Part shown: one piece after another, positions 1 to 8,550 of the stretch | Numbering within the stretch: the first letter of the stretch is position 1 | Layout of the letters: every line of letters starts with the position of its first letter | Assembly (NCBI RefSeq): GCF_025356155.1 | Contig: NZ_JANXUQ010000030.1 | Coordinates: forward strand, 1 to 43,756 | Length of the DNA: 43,756 nt | Reading direction: 5' to 3' | From: Rhodoferax sp. | Lineage (GTDB): Bacteria > Pseudomonadota > Gammaproteobacteria > Burkholderiales > Burkholderiaceae_C | Program-made: the position numbers and the translations under genes | Notes under the pieces: generated by a model | The model's input: only the letters and a program-made list of their open reading frames with translations | What the model was told of the DNA's origin: nothing | Database searches by the model: none

Positions 1-1
1 C

Positions 2-1033
2 ATGCGCACCGAGATTGCCAAACAATTCCTGCCCCACCGTTTTGAGCGCACCCGCCCCAGCGACGGCCGCACGCTGGAGATCATGGGCATGCCCACGCCC
101 GATGGCGGCATGGTGTCCACCTACCAGGACATAAGCGAGCGCAAAGAGGCCGAGCAGCGCATCCGGGAGCTCAACGAGACGCTGGAAGAACGCGTGGCCG
201 AACGCTCGGCCCAGTTGAACGCCGCCATGCAGACCCTGCACCAGTCGCAAGAGGCACTGGCTCGTAGTGCCGCCAAGGCCACGTTGGGCACGCTGGTGGC
301 CAGCGTCACCCATGAACTGGCCACACCGCTGGGCAACAGCCTGATCACGGCCAGCACCTGCACCGATCTGGCCAAACGCATGCAGGCCCAGGTCAATGCA
401 GGCCAGCTCAAGCGCTCGGACCTGGTGACGTTTCTGGAAGAGATCAACGAAGGCAGTGCGCTGATCGAGCGCAACCTGCACCGCGCGGTGGCGCTGGTGC
501 AAAACTTCAAACAGGTGGCCGCCGACCAGGCCAGCGAACAGCGCCGCAGTTTCGATTTGGCCGACGTCGTGAAAGAGGTGCTGGACACCTTGAGCCCCAG
601 CCTCAAGCGCCATGCACACCGGGTGCTGGTGGATGTGCCGAACGGTATCGTGGCGGACAGCTTCCCCGGTGCGGTCGGCCAGGTGCTGATCAACCTCATC
701 AACAACGCCTACCTGCACGCCTTTGAAGGCCGCACCGATGGCACCGTGCGGATTGCAGCCAAGGCGCAATTCGGCTGTGTGGATCTGCAGGTCTCGGACG
801 ATGGCGTTGGCATGTCGCAAGCGCTGCTGGCCCAGTTCTTCCAGCCCTTTTTCAGCACCAAGATCGGCCGGGGCGGCACGGGCCTAGGCATGACGATTGT
901 GGAAAACCTGGTCAAAAAGACGCTGGGCGGCTCGCTGGCCGTGGAATCCACGCCCGGCCGGGGCAGCACATTCCTGATCCGCCTGCCGTTGTGGGCGCCT
1001 CACGGAGATATAGGCTTTGACGCCCAGATCTAA
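2..1033 (+). CDS. PAS-domain sensor histidine kinase, 5'-truncated by window edge
   Basis: This is the C-terminal part of a membrane or cytoplasmic sensor kinase that would autophosphorylate on histidine and pass phosphate to a response regulator. Visible residues begin in the end of a PAS fold (TYQDISERKEAE at about 40-51), followed by a coiled-coil linker (about 52-90). The phosphoacceptor motif VTHELATPLGN has its His at residue 104 of the fragment. ATP-binding boxes follow: N box LINLINNAYLHA, G1 DDGVGMS, F box FFQPFFSTK and G2 GGTGLGM. The reading frame is open to the window start, so the ATG at base 2 is probably internal and upstream sensor domains lie outside. No response regulator follows. 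The family is clear; the signal is unknown. Confidence 0.9.
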   Translation: MRTEIAKQFLPHRFERTRPSDGRTLEIMGMPTPDGGMVSTYQDISERKEAEQRIRELNETLEERVAERSAQLNAAMQTLHQSQEALARSAAKATLGTLVASVTHELATPLGNSLITASTCTDLAKRMQAQVNAGQLKRSDLVTFLEEINEGSALIERNLHRAVALVQNFKQVAADQASEQRRSFDLADVVKEVLDTLSPSLKRHAHRVLVDVPNGIVADSFPGAVGQVLINLINNAYLHAFEGRTDGTVRIAAKAQFGCVDLQVSDDGVGMSQALLAQFFQPFFSTKIGRGGTGLGMTIVENLVKKTLGGSLAVESTPGRGSTFLIRLPLWAPHGDIGFDAQI

Positions 1034-1115
1034 GCCCCCACGCTCCGCCGCTGCGCGGGTCGCTGCCCCCCCCGAGGGGGCGCGTTTTGCCTTGGGGCGG
1101 CCCGGCGGCAAAACT
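1034..1115 (+). repeat. GC-rich dispersed repeat R1, copy 1
   Basis: Directly after the kinase stop codon is a GC-rich element starting GCCCCCACGCT, with a C-run/G-run hairpin (CCCCCGAGGGGG) in the middle and GGCGGCCCGGCGGCAAAAC at the end. Related copies lie at 24113-24211 and 29641-29718 on the other strand. I recognise it as an intergenic element common in Comamonadaceae. Its hairpin could also end transcription of the kinase gene. Confidence 0.75.
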
Positions 1116-1209
1116 GGCTCGCGTATTAGGCTTTCCTCCTAAACACCTTGTCACCATTTCGTCATAGACTGTCAAGCGTTGGAACATCCGCATAACAGGA
1201 GTCTCGTAA

Positions 1210-2052
1210 ATGCACCGTCGCCGCCCCGTCGTTCGCCATGCCCATGTCGGTGCGCCCCATGTGCTGAGCTCGCTGTTGGAAGGCCGTGGCTTGCTGGAAA
1301 TGGCCTTGTTGCCCGCCTCCCTGCCGCTGCTGATGGAGGCCCCCCACGGTGATGGTCACCCGGTGCTGCTGGTGCCCGGCTTCATGGCCAGCGAAACCTC
1401 GTTGATCGGCCTGAAGCTGATGCTGCAAAACAAGGGCTACGACGTCCACACCTGGGGCCTGGGCCGCAATATGGGCTTTCGCAGCAAACACGCCAACGCC
1501 CTGCCGCAAAAAATCCGCCACCTGCACTACACCACCGGTAAAAAGGTCAGCCTGGTCGGTTGGAGTTTGGGTGGTGTGTTTTCCATGTATGGCGCGCAGA
1601 ACTCGCTGGATTGCGTGCGCTCCATCATCACGCTGGGCAGCCCGGTCAGTGTGGACGCCGCGGGCAGCCAGTCGCCGACCGCGGTCAAGGCCTTGTACCG
1701 GCTGGTGTCGCACCGCCTGGGTGCTGGCGCCCACGTGATGCAGCCCAAGGTCAAAGTCATGCGCGAACGCCGTCGTTTGGCCATACCGACCAGTTGCCTG
1801 TATTCCGTCACCGATGGGGTCGTGCCACCGCAAGAGGCCACCATCGACGGGGACCCCGCGCTGCACGAAAACATCCAGGTGCCGGGCAGCCATATCGGCT
1901 TGGGCTTCAACGGCATCGTGTTGTCCATCGTCGCCGATCGGCTGGCCCAGCCCGAGAACCAGTGGAAGCCCTTTGCCGCGAAAGGCCTGCTGGCCCGCGT
2001 GCTGAGCGCCACGGGCGCCGCGCCGCAGCACGCGTCGGCCACTACGACTTGA
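1210..2052 (+). CDS. alpha/beta hydrolase, lipase/PGAP1-like
   Basis: A 280-residue alpha/beta hydrolase, probably an esterase or lipase. It shows the oxyanion-region strand VLLVPGFMAS, the nucleophile elbow GWSLGG with Ser119, an acidic candidate in YSVTDGVVPP and a late His in GSHIGLGF, giving a full Ser-Asp-His triad. There is no signal peptide, so it is likely cytoplasmic. The ATG at 1210 is preceded by CAGGAG eight bases upstream. The next gene, a WS/DGAT acyltransferase, begins 19 bp after the stop, so the two are probably co-transcribed, which suggests a role in acyl-ester turnover. The substrate is not evident. Confidence 0.85.
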   Translation: MHRRRPVVRHAHVGAPHVLSSLLEGRGLLEMALLPASLPLLMEAPHGDGHPVLLVPGFMASETSLIGLKLMLQNKGYDVHTWGLGRNMGFRSKHANALPQKIRHLHYTTGKKVSLVGWSLGGVFSMYGAQNSLDCVRSIITLGSPVSVDAAGSQSPTAVKALYRLVSHRLGAGAHVMQPKVKVMRERRRLAIPTSCLYSVTDGVVPPQEATIDGDPALHENIQVPGSHIGLGFNGIVLSIVADRLAQPENQWKPFAAKGLLARVLSATGAAPQHASATTT

Positions 2053-2071
2053 ACCCAGAAAGACTCTTTGC

Positions 2072-3574
2072 ATGCGCCAACTGAGCGAACACGACGCGGC
2101 CTACATTTACTCTGACAACGCCCACGCCAATTCCAATCTCACGCTGCTGCACATCTACGACCAGTCCACCGCGCCGGGCGGCGTGGTGCGCTTCAAGCAG
2201 ATTCTGGCCCACGTGGAGAGTCGGCTCGACAAGCTGCCCAACTTTCGCGAAAAAATCCAGCGCGTGCCGCTGGACGTGGACTACCCGTATTGGATTGAAG
2301 ACGAAAACTTCAACCTCGAATACCACGTGCGCCATATCGCCTTGCCCAAGCCGGGCGACTGGCGCCAGTTCTGCATCCAGTCCTCGCGCATCCATGCGCG
2401 CCCGCTGGACTTGCAGCGCCCGCTGTGGGAGATGTATGTCATTGAAGGGCTGGACAGTTTTCTCGACCTGCCCGCTGGCAGCTTTGCGGTGCTGCTGAAG
2501 ATCCACCACGCGGCGATCGATGTCACGTATGGCAACGAAATCACCAGCCTGCTGCATGACCTGTCCCCCGTCCCATCGGCACCCGCACCCGCTGCGCCGT
2601 GGTTTCCGGAAACAGCCCCTGGCAACCTGCAGCTGTTGTGGCTGGCGGGCCTCAATCTGGCAACCTTGCCACTGCGTCTGGCGCAGCCGCTGAGCAATAG
2701 CTGGACGGCAATCAAGGCCACGGTCAAGACCTTTGCCGGCGAATTTTTGGGCAAGCCCCACGCCTTTCCCATCACCCGTTTCAACACCGAAGTCTCACCG
2801 CACCGCGTGTTTGAAACCCGCCGCTTTGCGCTGGAGGACTTCAAATCCATCCGCGCCCTGGTGCCGGGCGCCTCGGTGAATGACGTGGTGCTGGCCGTCT
2901 GTGCCGGTGGCCTGCGCGACTATTTGTACAAACAGGACGAGCTGCCCATGCAAAGCCTGGTCGCCGCTGCGCCCATCGCCGTGCACAGTGGTCTGGAGAG
3001 TGGTGACGACAGCGACCCAACCGGCAATTACTCCTGGGTGCGCGTCGGGCTGGGCACTGATGTGGCCGACCCGGTGCAACGCCTGGCTGCGATCCGGCAG
3101 GCCAGTTCTTCATCGGCCGTCATGGCCCAGGCGCTCAGCGCGCGTGAGCTGACGCTGTTGGCGCAGCAAGCACCGTCGCTGGCTATTGTGGCCACCAGCA
3201 AGATGTTGCGTTCGGCCTCGGCGCTGTTGGGCGACTGGGCGCCGCTGGCCAACTGCGCCATCACCAATGTGCCGGGCTCGCGCGAGCCCCTGTACTTGCT
3301 GGGCGCACGGCTCAGCTATTTGTCGGCCATCATGCCGATCTCGGACGGAATGGGTCTGGTGTTTTCGGTGACCGGCTACAACGACACCATCGTGGTTTCG
3401 TTCACGTCCTGCTACGAGCAGTTGCCCGACCCTGAGGTGCTGGCGCAGTGCTTGCGCGACAGCTTTCAGGAATACCTGGCGCTGGCCCAAGCGGTGCCCG
3501 CGCGCAAGCCCGCTGCCGCTGCTGGTGCGCGCAAGAAGCCGGTCGCGAAAAGGAAGGCTGCTGCGCTGGCCTGA
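2072..3574 (+). CDS. wax ester synthase / diacylglycerol acyltransferase (WS/DGAT) family
   Basis: A 500-residue acyltransferase of the bacterial WS/DGAT family, which moves acyl groups from acyl-CoA to fatty alcohols or diacylglycerol to make storage lipid. Seen: the N-terminal condensation-like half with LDLQRPLWEMYVIEGL, the catalytic motif KIHHAAIDV (family HHxxxDG; here the last Gly is Val), the ND motif SVNDVVLAVCAGGLRDYL and the TNVPGSREPLYLLGA block. The last 25 residues are Lys/Ala-rich (from ARKPAAAAGARKK), beyond the normal fold. It sits between two alpha/beta hydrolases in one probable transcription unit. The family is certain; whether the product is wax ester, triacylglycerol or another ester is not shown by sequence. 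Confidence 0.9.
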   Translation: MRQLSEHDAAYIYSDNAHANSNLTLLHIYDQSTAPGGVVRFKQILAHVESRLDKLPNFREKIQRVPLDVDYPYWIEDENFNLEYHVRHIALPKPGDWRQFCIQSSRIHARPLDLQRPLWEMYVIEGLDSFLDLPAGSFAVLLKIHHAAIDVTYGNEITSLLHDLSPVPSAPAPAAPWFPETAPGNLQLLWLAGLNLATLPLRLAQPLSNSWTAIKATVKTFAGEFLGKPHAFPITRFNTEVSPHRVFETRRFALEDFKSIRALVPGASVNDVVLAVCAGGLRDYLYKQDELPMQSLVAAAPIAVHSGLESGDDSDPTGNYSWVRVGLGTDVADPVQRLAAIRQASSSSAVMAQALSARELTLLAQQAPSLAIVATSKMLRSASALLGDWAPLANCAITNVPGSREPLYLLGARLSYLSAIMPISDGMGLVFSVTGYNDTIVVSFTSCYEQLPDPEVLAQCLRDSFQEYLALAQAVPARKPAAAAGARKKPVAKRKAAALA

Positions 3575-3628
3575 GCTGACAGGCATAAGATGGCTTGGCG
3601 CCAGATTTGCGCCCAAGGAGTTTCTGTG

Positions 3629-4423
3629 GTGAACATTCTCCAGCTGTTGGTCATGCTCGCTGCGCTGTGCGCGTGCGTCGGTTCGCACGCGCAACCATCG
3701 CCGGCTGGCGAAGTGGTGTGGGTGGACTCGCGAGCCCATGTCCGTGTGCCGCTATTTGCGGTGTGGAATCCACAGGCTACCGCCACCGTCGTGCTGTTCT
3801 CCGGCGGCGCCGGTGGCTATGGAAAGCTGGATGCGGACGGTTGGCCCGGTAGCCAAAATTTTCTGATCCGTACCGGCAAGCTCTGGGCCGGTTACCCATT
3901 CAATGTGGTGATGGTGGGTCGCCCATCGGACGGCATAGACCTGCACGACGACATGGTGCGCATCGGCGATTTGCACGCGGCCGACAACGTGGCCGTCTTC
4001 ACTGCCGTCAAGGCCAAAAGCCCGCTTCCGCTGTGGGTGGTCGGCACCAGCATGGGCACCATCTCGGCTGCGGCGGCAGCCATACGCGACACCAGCGGAC
4101 AGATCGCCGGTGTGGTGCTGACATCATCGGTGACAGGCTACAAAAAGGCCGGTGCGGTAACCCGGCAAGACCTCAGCAAAATCCGCGTCCCGACGCTGGT
4201 TGTGCACCACGCGCGCGATGGCTGCCGCCTGTGCGCACCCTACGATGCCAAGACCATTCCTGCGGCTTTGAAGAACGCACCGGTGAAGGCATTTCACTTG
4301 GTCACCGAGGGTGGTGGCGAGTCGGGTGACGCGTGCGAGGCGCTGCATTTCCATGGGTACATCGGGGCCGAGGCATCGGTCGTGGACCAGATTGCCCGGT
4401 GGATTCAAAACCCGGTGCAATGA
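3629..4423 (+). CDS. secreted alpha/beta hydrolase-fold protein
   Basis: An exported alpha/beta hydrolase-like protein of about 265 residues. I chose GTG at 3629 because AAGGAG lies at 3615-3620 and the translation then opens with a good signal peptide (NILQLLVMLAALCACVGSHA, cleavage before QPSP). The in-frame GTG at 3626 is an alternative, and an ATG at 3590 would put the ribosome site inside the gene. Core features are VVLFSGGAGGYG (oxyanion strand), the nucleophile elbow VGTSMGT and a C-terminal HFHGYIG His candidate. VHHARDGCRLCAPYDAK holds a CxxC pair that may form a disulfide in the periplasm. It starts 54 bp after the acyltransferase. The substrate is unknown. Confidence 0.8.
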   Translation: MNILQLLVMLAALCACVGSHAQPSPAGEVVWVDSRAHVRVPLFAVWNPQATATVVLFSGGAGGYGKLDADGWPGSQNFLIRTGKLWAGYPFNVVMVGRPSDGIDLHDDMVRIGDLHAADNVAVFTAVKAKSPLPLWVVGTSMGTISAAAAAIRDTSGQIAGVVLTSSVTGYKKAGAVTRQDLSKIRVPTLVVHHARDGCRLCAPYDAKTIPAALKNAPVKAFHLVTEGGGESGDACEALHFHGYIGAEASVVDQIARWIQNPVQ

Positions 4424-4454
4424 ATTGCGCGCAGCCTCCTGCCTGCTATTGCAC

Positions 4455-5453
4455 TTACTGCGGCACAAAACCGCTGGCCTTGATGATGCGTGCCCAGGTC
4501 TGGCTATAGGCCTGTTCACGGCTGGCCAGTTGCTGTGGCGTCATATAGGCCACGGTCAGGCCCATGGCGGTGAGGCGGTCATGCACTTCGGGCAACGTAA
4601 CCACCTTGGCCAGCGCGGCCGAGATCTTGTCGATGGTGGCCTGCGGCGTACCGGTGGGTGCAAAGATGCCGTAGTAAGGCAGGTCTTCAAAACCGGCCAG
4701 GCCCAACTCGGCAAAGGTCGGCACATCGGGCAGGGTGGCTTGGCGTGTAGTACCCATGACCGCGACCACGCGTATCTTGCCCGCCTTGTGGTTCTCGATG
4801 AAATCGGGCACCGAGCCTGTTCCCGCCGCAATCTGGTTGCCCAGCATGTCGCCCATCATCGGCGCGCTGCCACGGTACGGGGCGGACTGCAAATCCAGCT
4901 TGTACTTTTGCCCAATCATCTTGACCAAAAACTCCGGCACAGATGCCGGTGCCGGCACGCCCACGGTGCCCTTCCCCGCACCCAGCTTTTGCACCCAGGC
5001 CACGTACTCTGTCATGGACTTGGCGGGCGTGCCGCCCGACAGTGCCAGTGCGTTCACAAAGGTCGCAAACCCGCCTACGGCTACAAAGTCACGTGCGGGC
5101 TCAAAGCCCGGGTTCTTGACCACCAGCGGCAGGATGGAGATGGTGTGGTCGTGCGACAAAAACAGTGTGGTGCCATCGGGCGTGGCGGTCTTTAGCGTTT
5201 GCGCGGCGATCTGCCCACCGGCGCCCGCCTTGTTGTCGACGATGACGGAGGTGCCCAATTGGTCCTTGAGCTTGTCTGCCAGCGTGCGGGCAATGGCGTC
5301 CGTCCCGCCACCGGGTGGAAAGCCCACCAGCAGCCTGACTGTGCCAGTCTGCGCCTGTGCCAAGTTGCCCAGGCACAACGCGCCGATGGCCAGGGTTAGG
5401 GCCAGTCGGCGGCTGATCTGTGCGGTGAAACGCAGGGTGGGCGAAAGAACCAT
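4455..5453 (-). CDS. Bug-family tripartite tricarboxylate transporter substrate-binding protein
   Basis: A periplasmic solute-binding protein of the Bug/TctC family, so abundant in Burkholderiales that most copies lack a membrane partner. From ATG 5453 it has a signal peptide (SRRLALTLAIGALCLGNLAQA, cut before QTG), the family opening VRLLVGFPPGGGTDAIAR, DNKAGAGGQIAAQ, and the late block ATLPDVPTFAELGLAGFED. Start choice: a frame upstream of 5453 is open but lacks signal-peptide character, and CGGAGT sits about 10 bases before this ATG. No TctA/TctB genes are nearby, so it is an orphan. Likely ligand: a small carboxylate, unspecified. It faces the next gene divergently with about 120 bp between. 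Confidence 0.9.
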   Translation of the reverse strand: MVLSPTLRFTAQISRRLALTLAIGALCLGNLAQAQTGTVRLLVGFPPGGGTDAIARTLADKLKDQLGTSVIVDNKAGAGGQIAAQTLKTATPDGTTLFLSHDHTISILPLVVKNPGFEPARDFVAVGGFATFVNALALSGGTPAKSMTEYVAWVQKLGAGKGTVGVPAPASVPEFLVKMIGQKYKLDLQSAPYRGSAPMMGDMLGNQIAAGTGSVPDFIENHKAGKIRVVAVMGTTRQATLPDVPTFAELGLAGFEDLPYYGIFAPTGTPQATIDKISAALAKVVTLPEVHDRLTAMGLTVAYMTPQQLASREQAYSQTWARIIKASGFVPQ

Positions 5454-5575
5454 GGTGGCGGACTCCGTTGGGGTGTGCGTGGGGTTGAGAGTAGTCGCCA
5501 CCACTGTAGCAAGCTTTCCCGTGGCATGATGGCGGTTTGCCTGCCCAAATATGGCAGTATCAAAAGGAGCATTCC

Positions 5576-7036
5576 ATGAACGCCCGTGTACCACCGACCG
5601 TGCTGGATGCAGCACAAACCCTGAACCAGGTCAGCGCGCTATGGGACGCTGAGATTGTTCCCCAGCTGCAGGACTACATCCGCATTCCCGCCAAGTCGCC
5701 GATGTTTGATGCAGCATGGGAAGCGAATGGCTATCTCGACACCGTGGTGCGCAACACCGCCACCTGGATCGAAGCACAAAAGGTCAGCGGTCTGAAGCTC
5801 GAAGTGATTCGCCTGCCCGGCCGCACGCCAGTGCTTTTTTTTGAAGTGCCAGCCACCAAGGTCGGCTCCACGCAGACCGTGCTGATGTACGGCCACTTGG
5901 ACAAACAACCCGAGTTCTCTGGCTGGCGCAACGACTTGGGTCCGTGGACGCCCAAGATCGACGACGGCAAGCTCTATGGCCGCGGCGGTGCCGACGATGG
6001 TTATGCCGCCTACGCCGCCATTGCCGCCATCCAGACTCTGAAAACCCAGAACGCACCGCACCCCCGCATCGTCGGCCTGATCGAAAGCTGCGAAGAAAGC
6101 GGCTCTTACGATTTGCTGCCTTACATCGACGCATTGAAGCCCCGCCTGGGCGATGTGGGCCTCGTGGTGTGCCTGGACTCTGGCGCCGGCAACTACGACC
6201 AACTGTGGCTGACGAACAGCCTGCGCGGCATGGCTGCTGGTGTGTTGAAGGTGGAAGTGCTGACCGAAGGCGTGCACTCGGGTGATGCCAGCGGCCTGGT
6301 GCCATCGAGCTTTCGCATCATGCGCCAGGTGCTGGACCGGCTGGAAGACAGCGCCACCGGCAGCCTGCTGCCCGCCAGCTTCCACTGCGAAGTGCCTGCC
6401 GACCGCCTCAACCAGGCCAAGGCCACGGCCGCGATTCTGGGAGACGAAATCTACAAGCGCTTCCCGTGGGCACACTACGACTGCGGTGGTTCCACCCAGT
6501 TTGCATTGCCTACGACGACCGACCCACTGCAAGCCCTGTTGAACCGCACGTGGCTGCCCACGCTGAGCGTGACCGGTGCCGATGGATTCCCCGAGATGAA
6601 GAATGCTGGCAATGTGCTGCGCCCCTACACCGCCTTCAAGCTGTCGCTGCGCCTACCACCCTTGGTAGAGGCTGCCACCGCCGTGCAAGAGTTGAAGTCG
6701 CTGCTGGAAGACAACGCGCCCTACCAGGCCAAGGTAACCTTCGAAGGCTTGTCCAGTGCCACGGGATGGAATGCCCCCAGCACCGCGCCATGGTTCGAAG
6801 ATGCGCTCAACGCTGCATCACAGGCGCACTTTGGTGCGTCGTGTGGTTACGTCGGCCAGGGCGGCACGATTCCGCTGATGAACATGCTGTCCAAGGGCTT
6901 CCCCGCCGCACAGATGATGGTCTGCGGCGTGCTAGGCCCCAAGAGCAATGCGCATGGCCCCAATGAGTTTTTGCACATTCCCTATGCCAAGAAGCTGACC
7001 GCAGCCGTGGCCCAGGTCATTGCACAGTTTCCTTGA
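5576..7036 (+). CDS. M20 family metallopeptidase (dipeptidase-like)
   Basis: A 486-residue M20 zinc peptidase, likely a cytoplasmic dipeptidase or carboxypeptidase using two metal ions. Ligand motifs appear in order: VLMYGHLDKQP (His107 and the Asp two residues on), LYGRGGADDG, LIESCEESGS (catalytic Glu pair), VCLDSG, and SNAHGPNEF near the C-terminus. The dimerisation lid domain lies between about residues 215 and 375. ATG 5576 is preceded by AAAGGAG with six-base spacing; an upstream ATG at 5537 overlaps that site and is unlikely. The next gene begins 10 bp after the stop. Peptide specificity cannot be read from sequence. Confidence 0.92.
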   Translation: MNARVPPTVLDAAQTLNQVSALWDAEIVPQLQDYIRIPAKSPMFDAAWEANGYLDTVVRNTATWIEAQKVSGLKLEVIRLPGRTPVLFFEVPATKVGSTQTVLMYGHLDKQPEFSGWRNDLGPWTPKIDDGKLYGRGGADDGYAAYAAIAAIQTLKTQNAPHPRIVGLIESCEESGSYDLLPYIDALKPRLGDVGLVVCLDSGAGNYDQLWLTNSLRGMAAGVLKVEVLTEGVHSGDASGLVPSSFRIMRQVLDRLEDSATGSLLPASFHCEVPADRLNQAKATAAILGDEIYKRFPWAHYDCGGSTQFALPTTTDPLQALLNRTWLPTLSVTGADGFPEMKNAGNVLRPYTAFKLSLRLPPLVEAATAVQELKSLLEDNAPYQAKVTFEGLSSATGWNAPSTAPWFEDALNAASQAHFGASCGYVGQGGTIPLMNMLSKGFPAAQMMVCGVLGPKSNAHGPNEFLHIPYAKKLTAAVAQVIAQFP

Positions 7037-7046
7037 TCAAGAGCGT

Positions 7047-7889
7047 ATGACTGCGGAATCCAGACTTTCTACCTTCATCACCAGCGACGGCAACAACGTT
7101 GTTGTGCAGGATTGGCCCCTGGACCCCGCGGTAAAGCTGCGCGGTGTTGTCATCGTTGTCCATGGCCTGGGCGAACACGCCGGGCGCTACGACCATGTGG
7201 CGCGGCAGCTCAACGACTGGGGCTTTGCGGTGCGGGGATACGACCAATGCGGCCACGGCGAGTCTGGTGGCGCGCGCGGCAGCCTGCCCAGCGATACCCG
7301 GCTGCTGGACGACCTGGCAGACATGGTGGACAGCACCCGCGCCCGCATGCGCAAGGGCCTGCCCTTGATTTTGTTGGGCCACAGCATGGGCGGCCTGGTG
7401 GTGGGGCGTTTTGTGTCGCTGAAGATGCGCGAGGTGGATGCCCTGGTGATGTCATCGCCTGCACTGAACGCGGGCATGAATGCCTTCCAGAAATTCCTGG
7501 TCTCCATCCTGCCCAAGATTGCGCCCGATCTGCGTGTGGGCAACGGTGTCAAGCCCCAGTTCATCTCGCACGACCCGGCGGTGGTAGCTGCCTACAAGGC
7601 CGACCCGCTGGTGCACGACCGCATCTCGGCGCGGTTGGCACGCTTCATCGCCGATGCAGGCCCGCAAACCGTGGCCCTGGCCGCGCAGTGGACGGTGCCG
7701 ACCCTGCTGCTGTACGCCGGTGATGACCGCCTGCTCAATCCTCAGGGTAGCCGTGACTTTGCGGCCGCGGCGCCCAAAGATGTTGCCACCACGCAGTGCT
7801 TTGATGCGCTGTACCACGAGATATTCAACGAGCTGGATGCGGCGGCGGTGTTTGCGGCGCTGAAGCAGTGGCTGGATCAGCGGTTCTGA
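7047..7889 (+). CDS. alpha/beta hydrolase, monoacylglycerol lipase-like (Hydrolase_4)
   Basis: A 280-residue serine hydrolase of the monoacylglycerol lipase/lysophospholipase group (Hydrolase_4). Family signatures are VVHGLGEHAGRYDHVA, RGYDQCGHGESGG, the nucleophile elbow LLGHSMGG (Ser113), the acid YAGDDRLLNP and the base LYHEIFNE. There is no signal peptide. ATG 7047 follows the M20 stop by 10 bp; a TTG at 7020 in the same frame lies inside the upstream gene and is rejected. Probably co-transcribed with the peptidase. It likely hydrolyses monoacylglycerol or lysophospholipid, which would fit the acyl-ester genes upstream, but this is inference from family. Confidence 0.9.
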   Translation: MTAESRLSTFITSDGNNVVVQDWPLDPAVKLRGVVIVVHGLGEHAGRYDHVARQLNDWGFAVRGYDQCGHGESGGARGSLPSDTRLLDDLADMVDSTRARMRKGLPLILLGHSMGGLVVGRFVSLKMREVDALVMSSPALNAGMNAFQKFLVSILPKIAPDLRVGNGVKPQFISHDPAVVAAYKADPLVHDRISARLARFIADAGPQTVALAAQWTVPTLLLYAGDDRLLNPQGSRDFAAAAPKDVATTQCFDALYHEIFNELDAAAVFAALKQWLDQRF

Positions 7890-7932
7890 GGTTTATAACT
7901 AATTTGGGGTTTGTTGCGGGTGTTACAAGGAG

Positions 7933-7997
7933 AATTGGCCTGTAGCCCTCGTCGAATATGGGTTTGTCGCTATCAATTTTGATTAATACATAGCTAC
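7933..7997 (-). repeat. dispersed repeat R2, copy 1
   Basis: Read on the minus strand this runs GTAGCTATGTATTAATC, then a GATAGC half-site, and ends GACGAGGGCTACAGGCCAATT. The core GACGAGGGCTA recurs at 23608-23662 and 33491-33537, each time beside AT-rich TAGCTAT/GATAGC half-sites. I associate this element with Comamonadaceae intergenic regions. Confidence 0.65.
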
Positions 7998-8019
7998 GAT
8001 GTGGCGTTGGCGGTTGAAT

Positions 8020-8084
8020 TTGGGTCAGTGGCCCCCGCCTCATGGTGTCAAACGCCCACAAATCGGCGCGGGCAACTGACCCAA
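8020..8084. repeat. 20-bp inverted repeat with 25-nt loop
   Basis: TTGGGTCAGTGGCCCCCGCC at 8020-8039 is matched by the reverse complement of 8065-8084 at 17 of 20 positions. It could be a stem-loop or the relic of a mobile-element end. No T-run follows, so it is not a standard terminator. Confidence 0.6.
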
Positions 8085-8550
8085 ACTCCGCGGGGGTAAT
8101 GGGTTGGATTGCGGAGCGCCGAGGACCGGGTTGGGGCGTTACCTGCCGGCCGTGAAAGGCGGGCTACTGGAAGTCCACTGGGGTGCAAGTCAGCAGGCGG
8201 TCGTAGTCCTCATATTTTCGGCGGTAGCAATCGGTCACGAATGACCGTTGTCTACGACCCAAATACTCTGCATCAACTCAGCGCAGAACGTTTAGTCAAA
8301 TCTCGGTCCGTTCGGCGATTTCAAGTAGATCTTCAACCTCGATTCCCAGATGAGCTAGGTGTTGGCGGACGATGTTGGGTAAGCCATGGGGCCTTCCCAA
8401 GAATGGAAACCACACACGCATTTGTCAATTGTTTGCTAGGAGATTGCCATAGAATGAATTTGCCTCGCTGTGAGGCGGAGGATGTCAGGAATGAGGACGT
8501 TTCGCTTCATCCTGAGCACACTTCCCACCATTCTGACCAGAGGAATTTTA

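Larger units (their letters stand above)
7890..8550. other. 661-bp non-coding stretch with repeats
   Basis: Between the lipase-like gene and the carbonic anhydrase I find no convincing gene. It holds an R2 repeat copy (7933-7997), a 20-bp inverted repeat (8020-8084) and about 450 bp of unassigned sequence. A 171-codon frame at 8109-8624 runs into the carbonic anhydrase signal peptide in another frame and resembles no protein. Confidence 0.5.

Noticed and set aside
8150..8260. Possible riboswitch or intron-like structure upstream of the carbonic anhydrase
   Set aside because: A GTGCAAGTC string recalls conserved RNA motifs, but I could not fit it to the cobalamin riboswitch or group II intron pattern, and it is far from the start codon.
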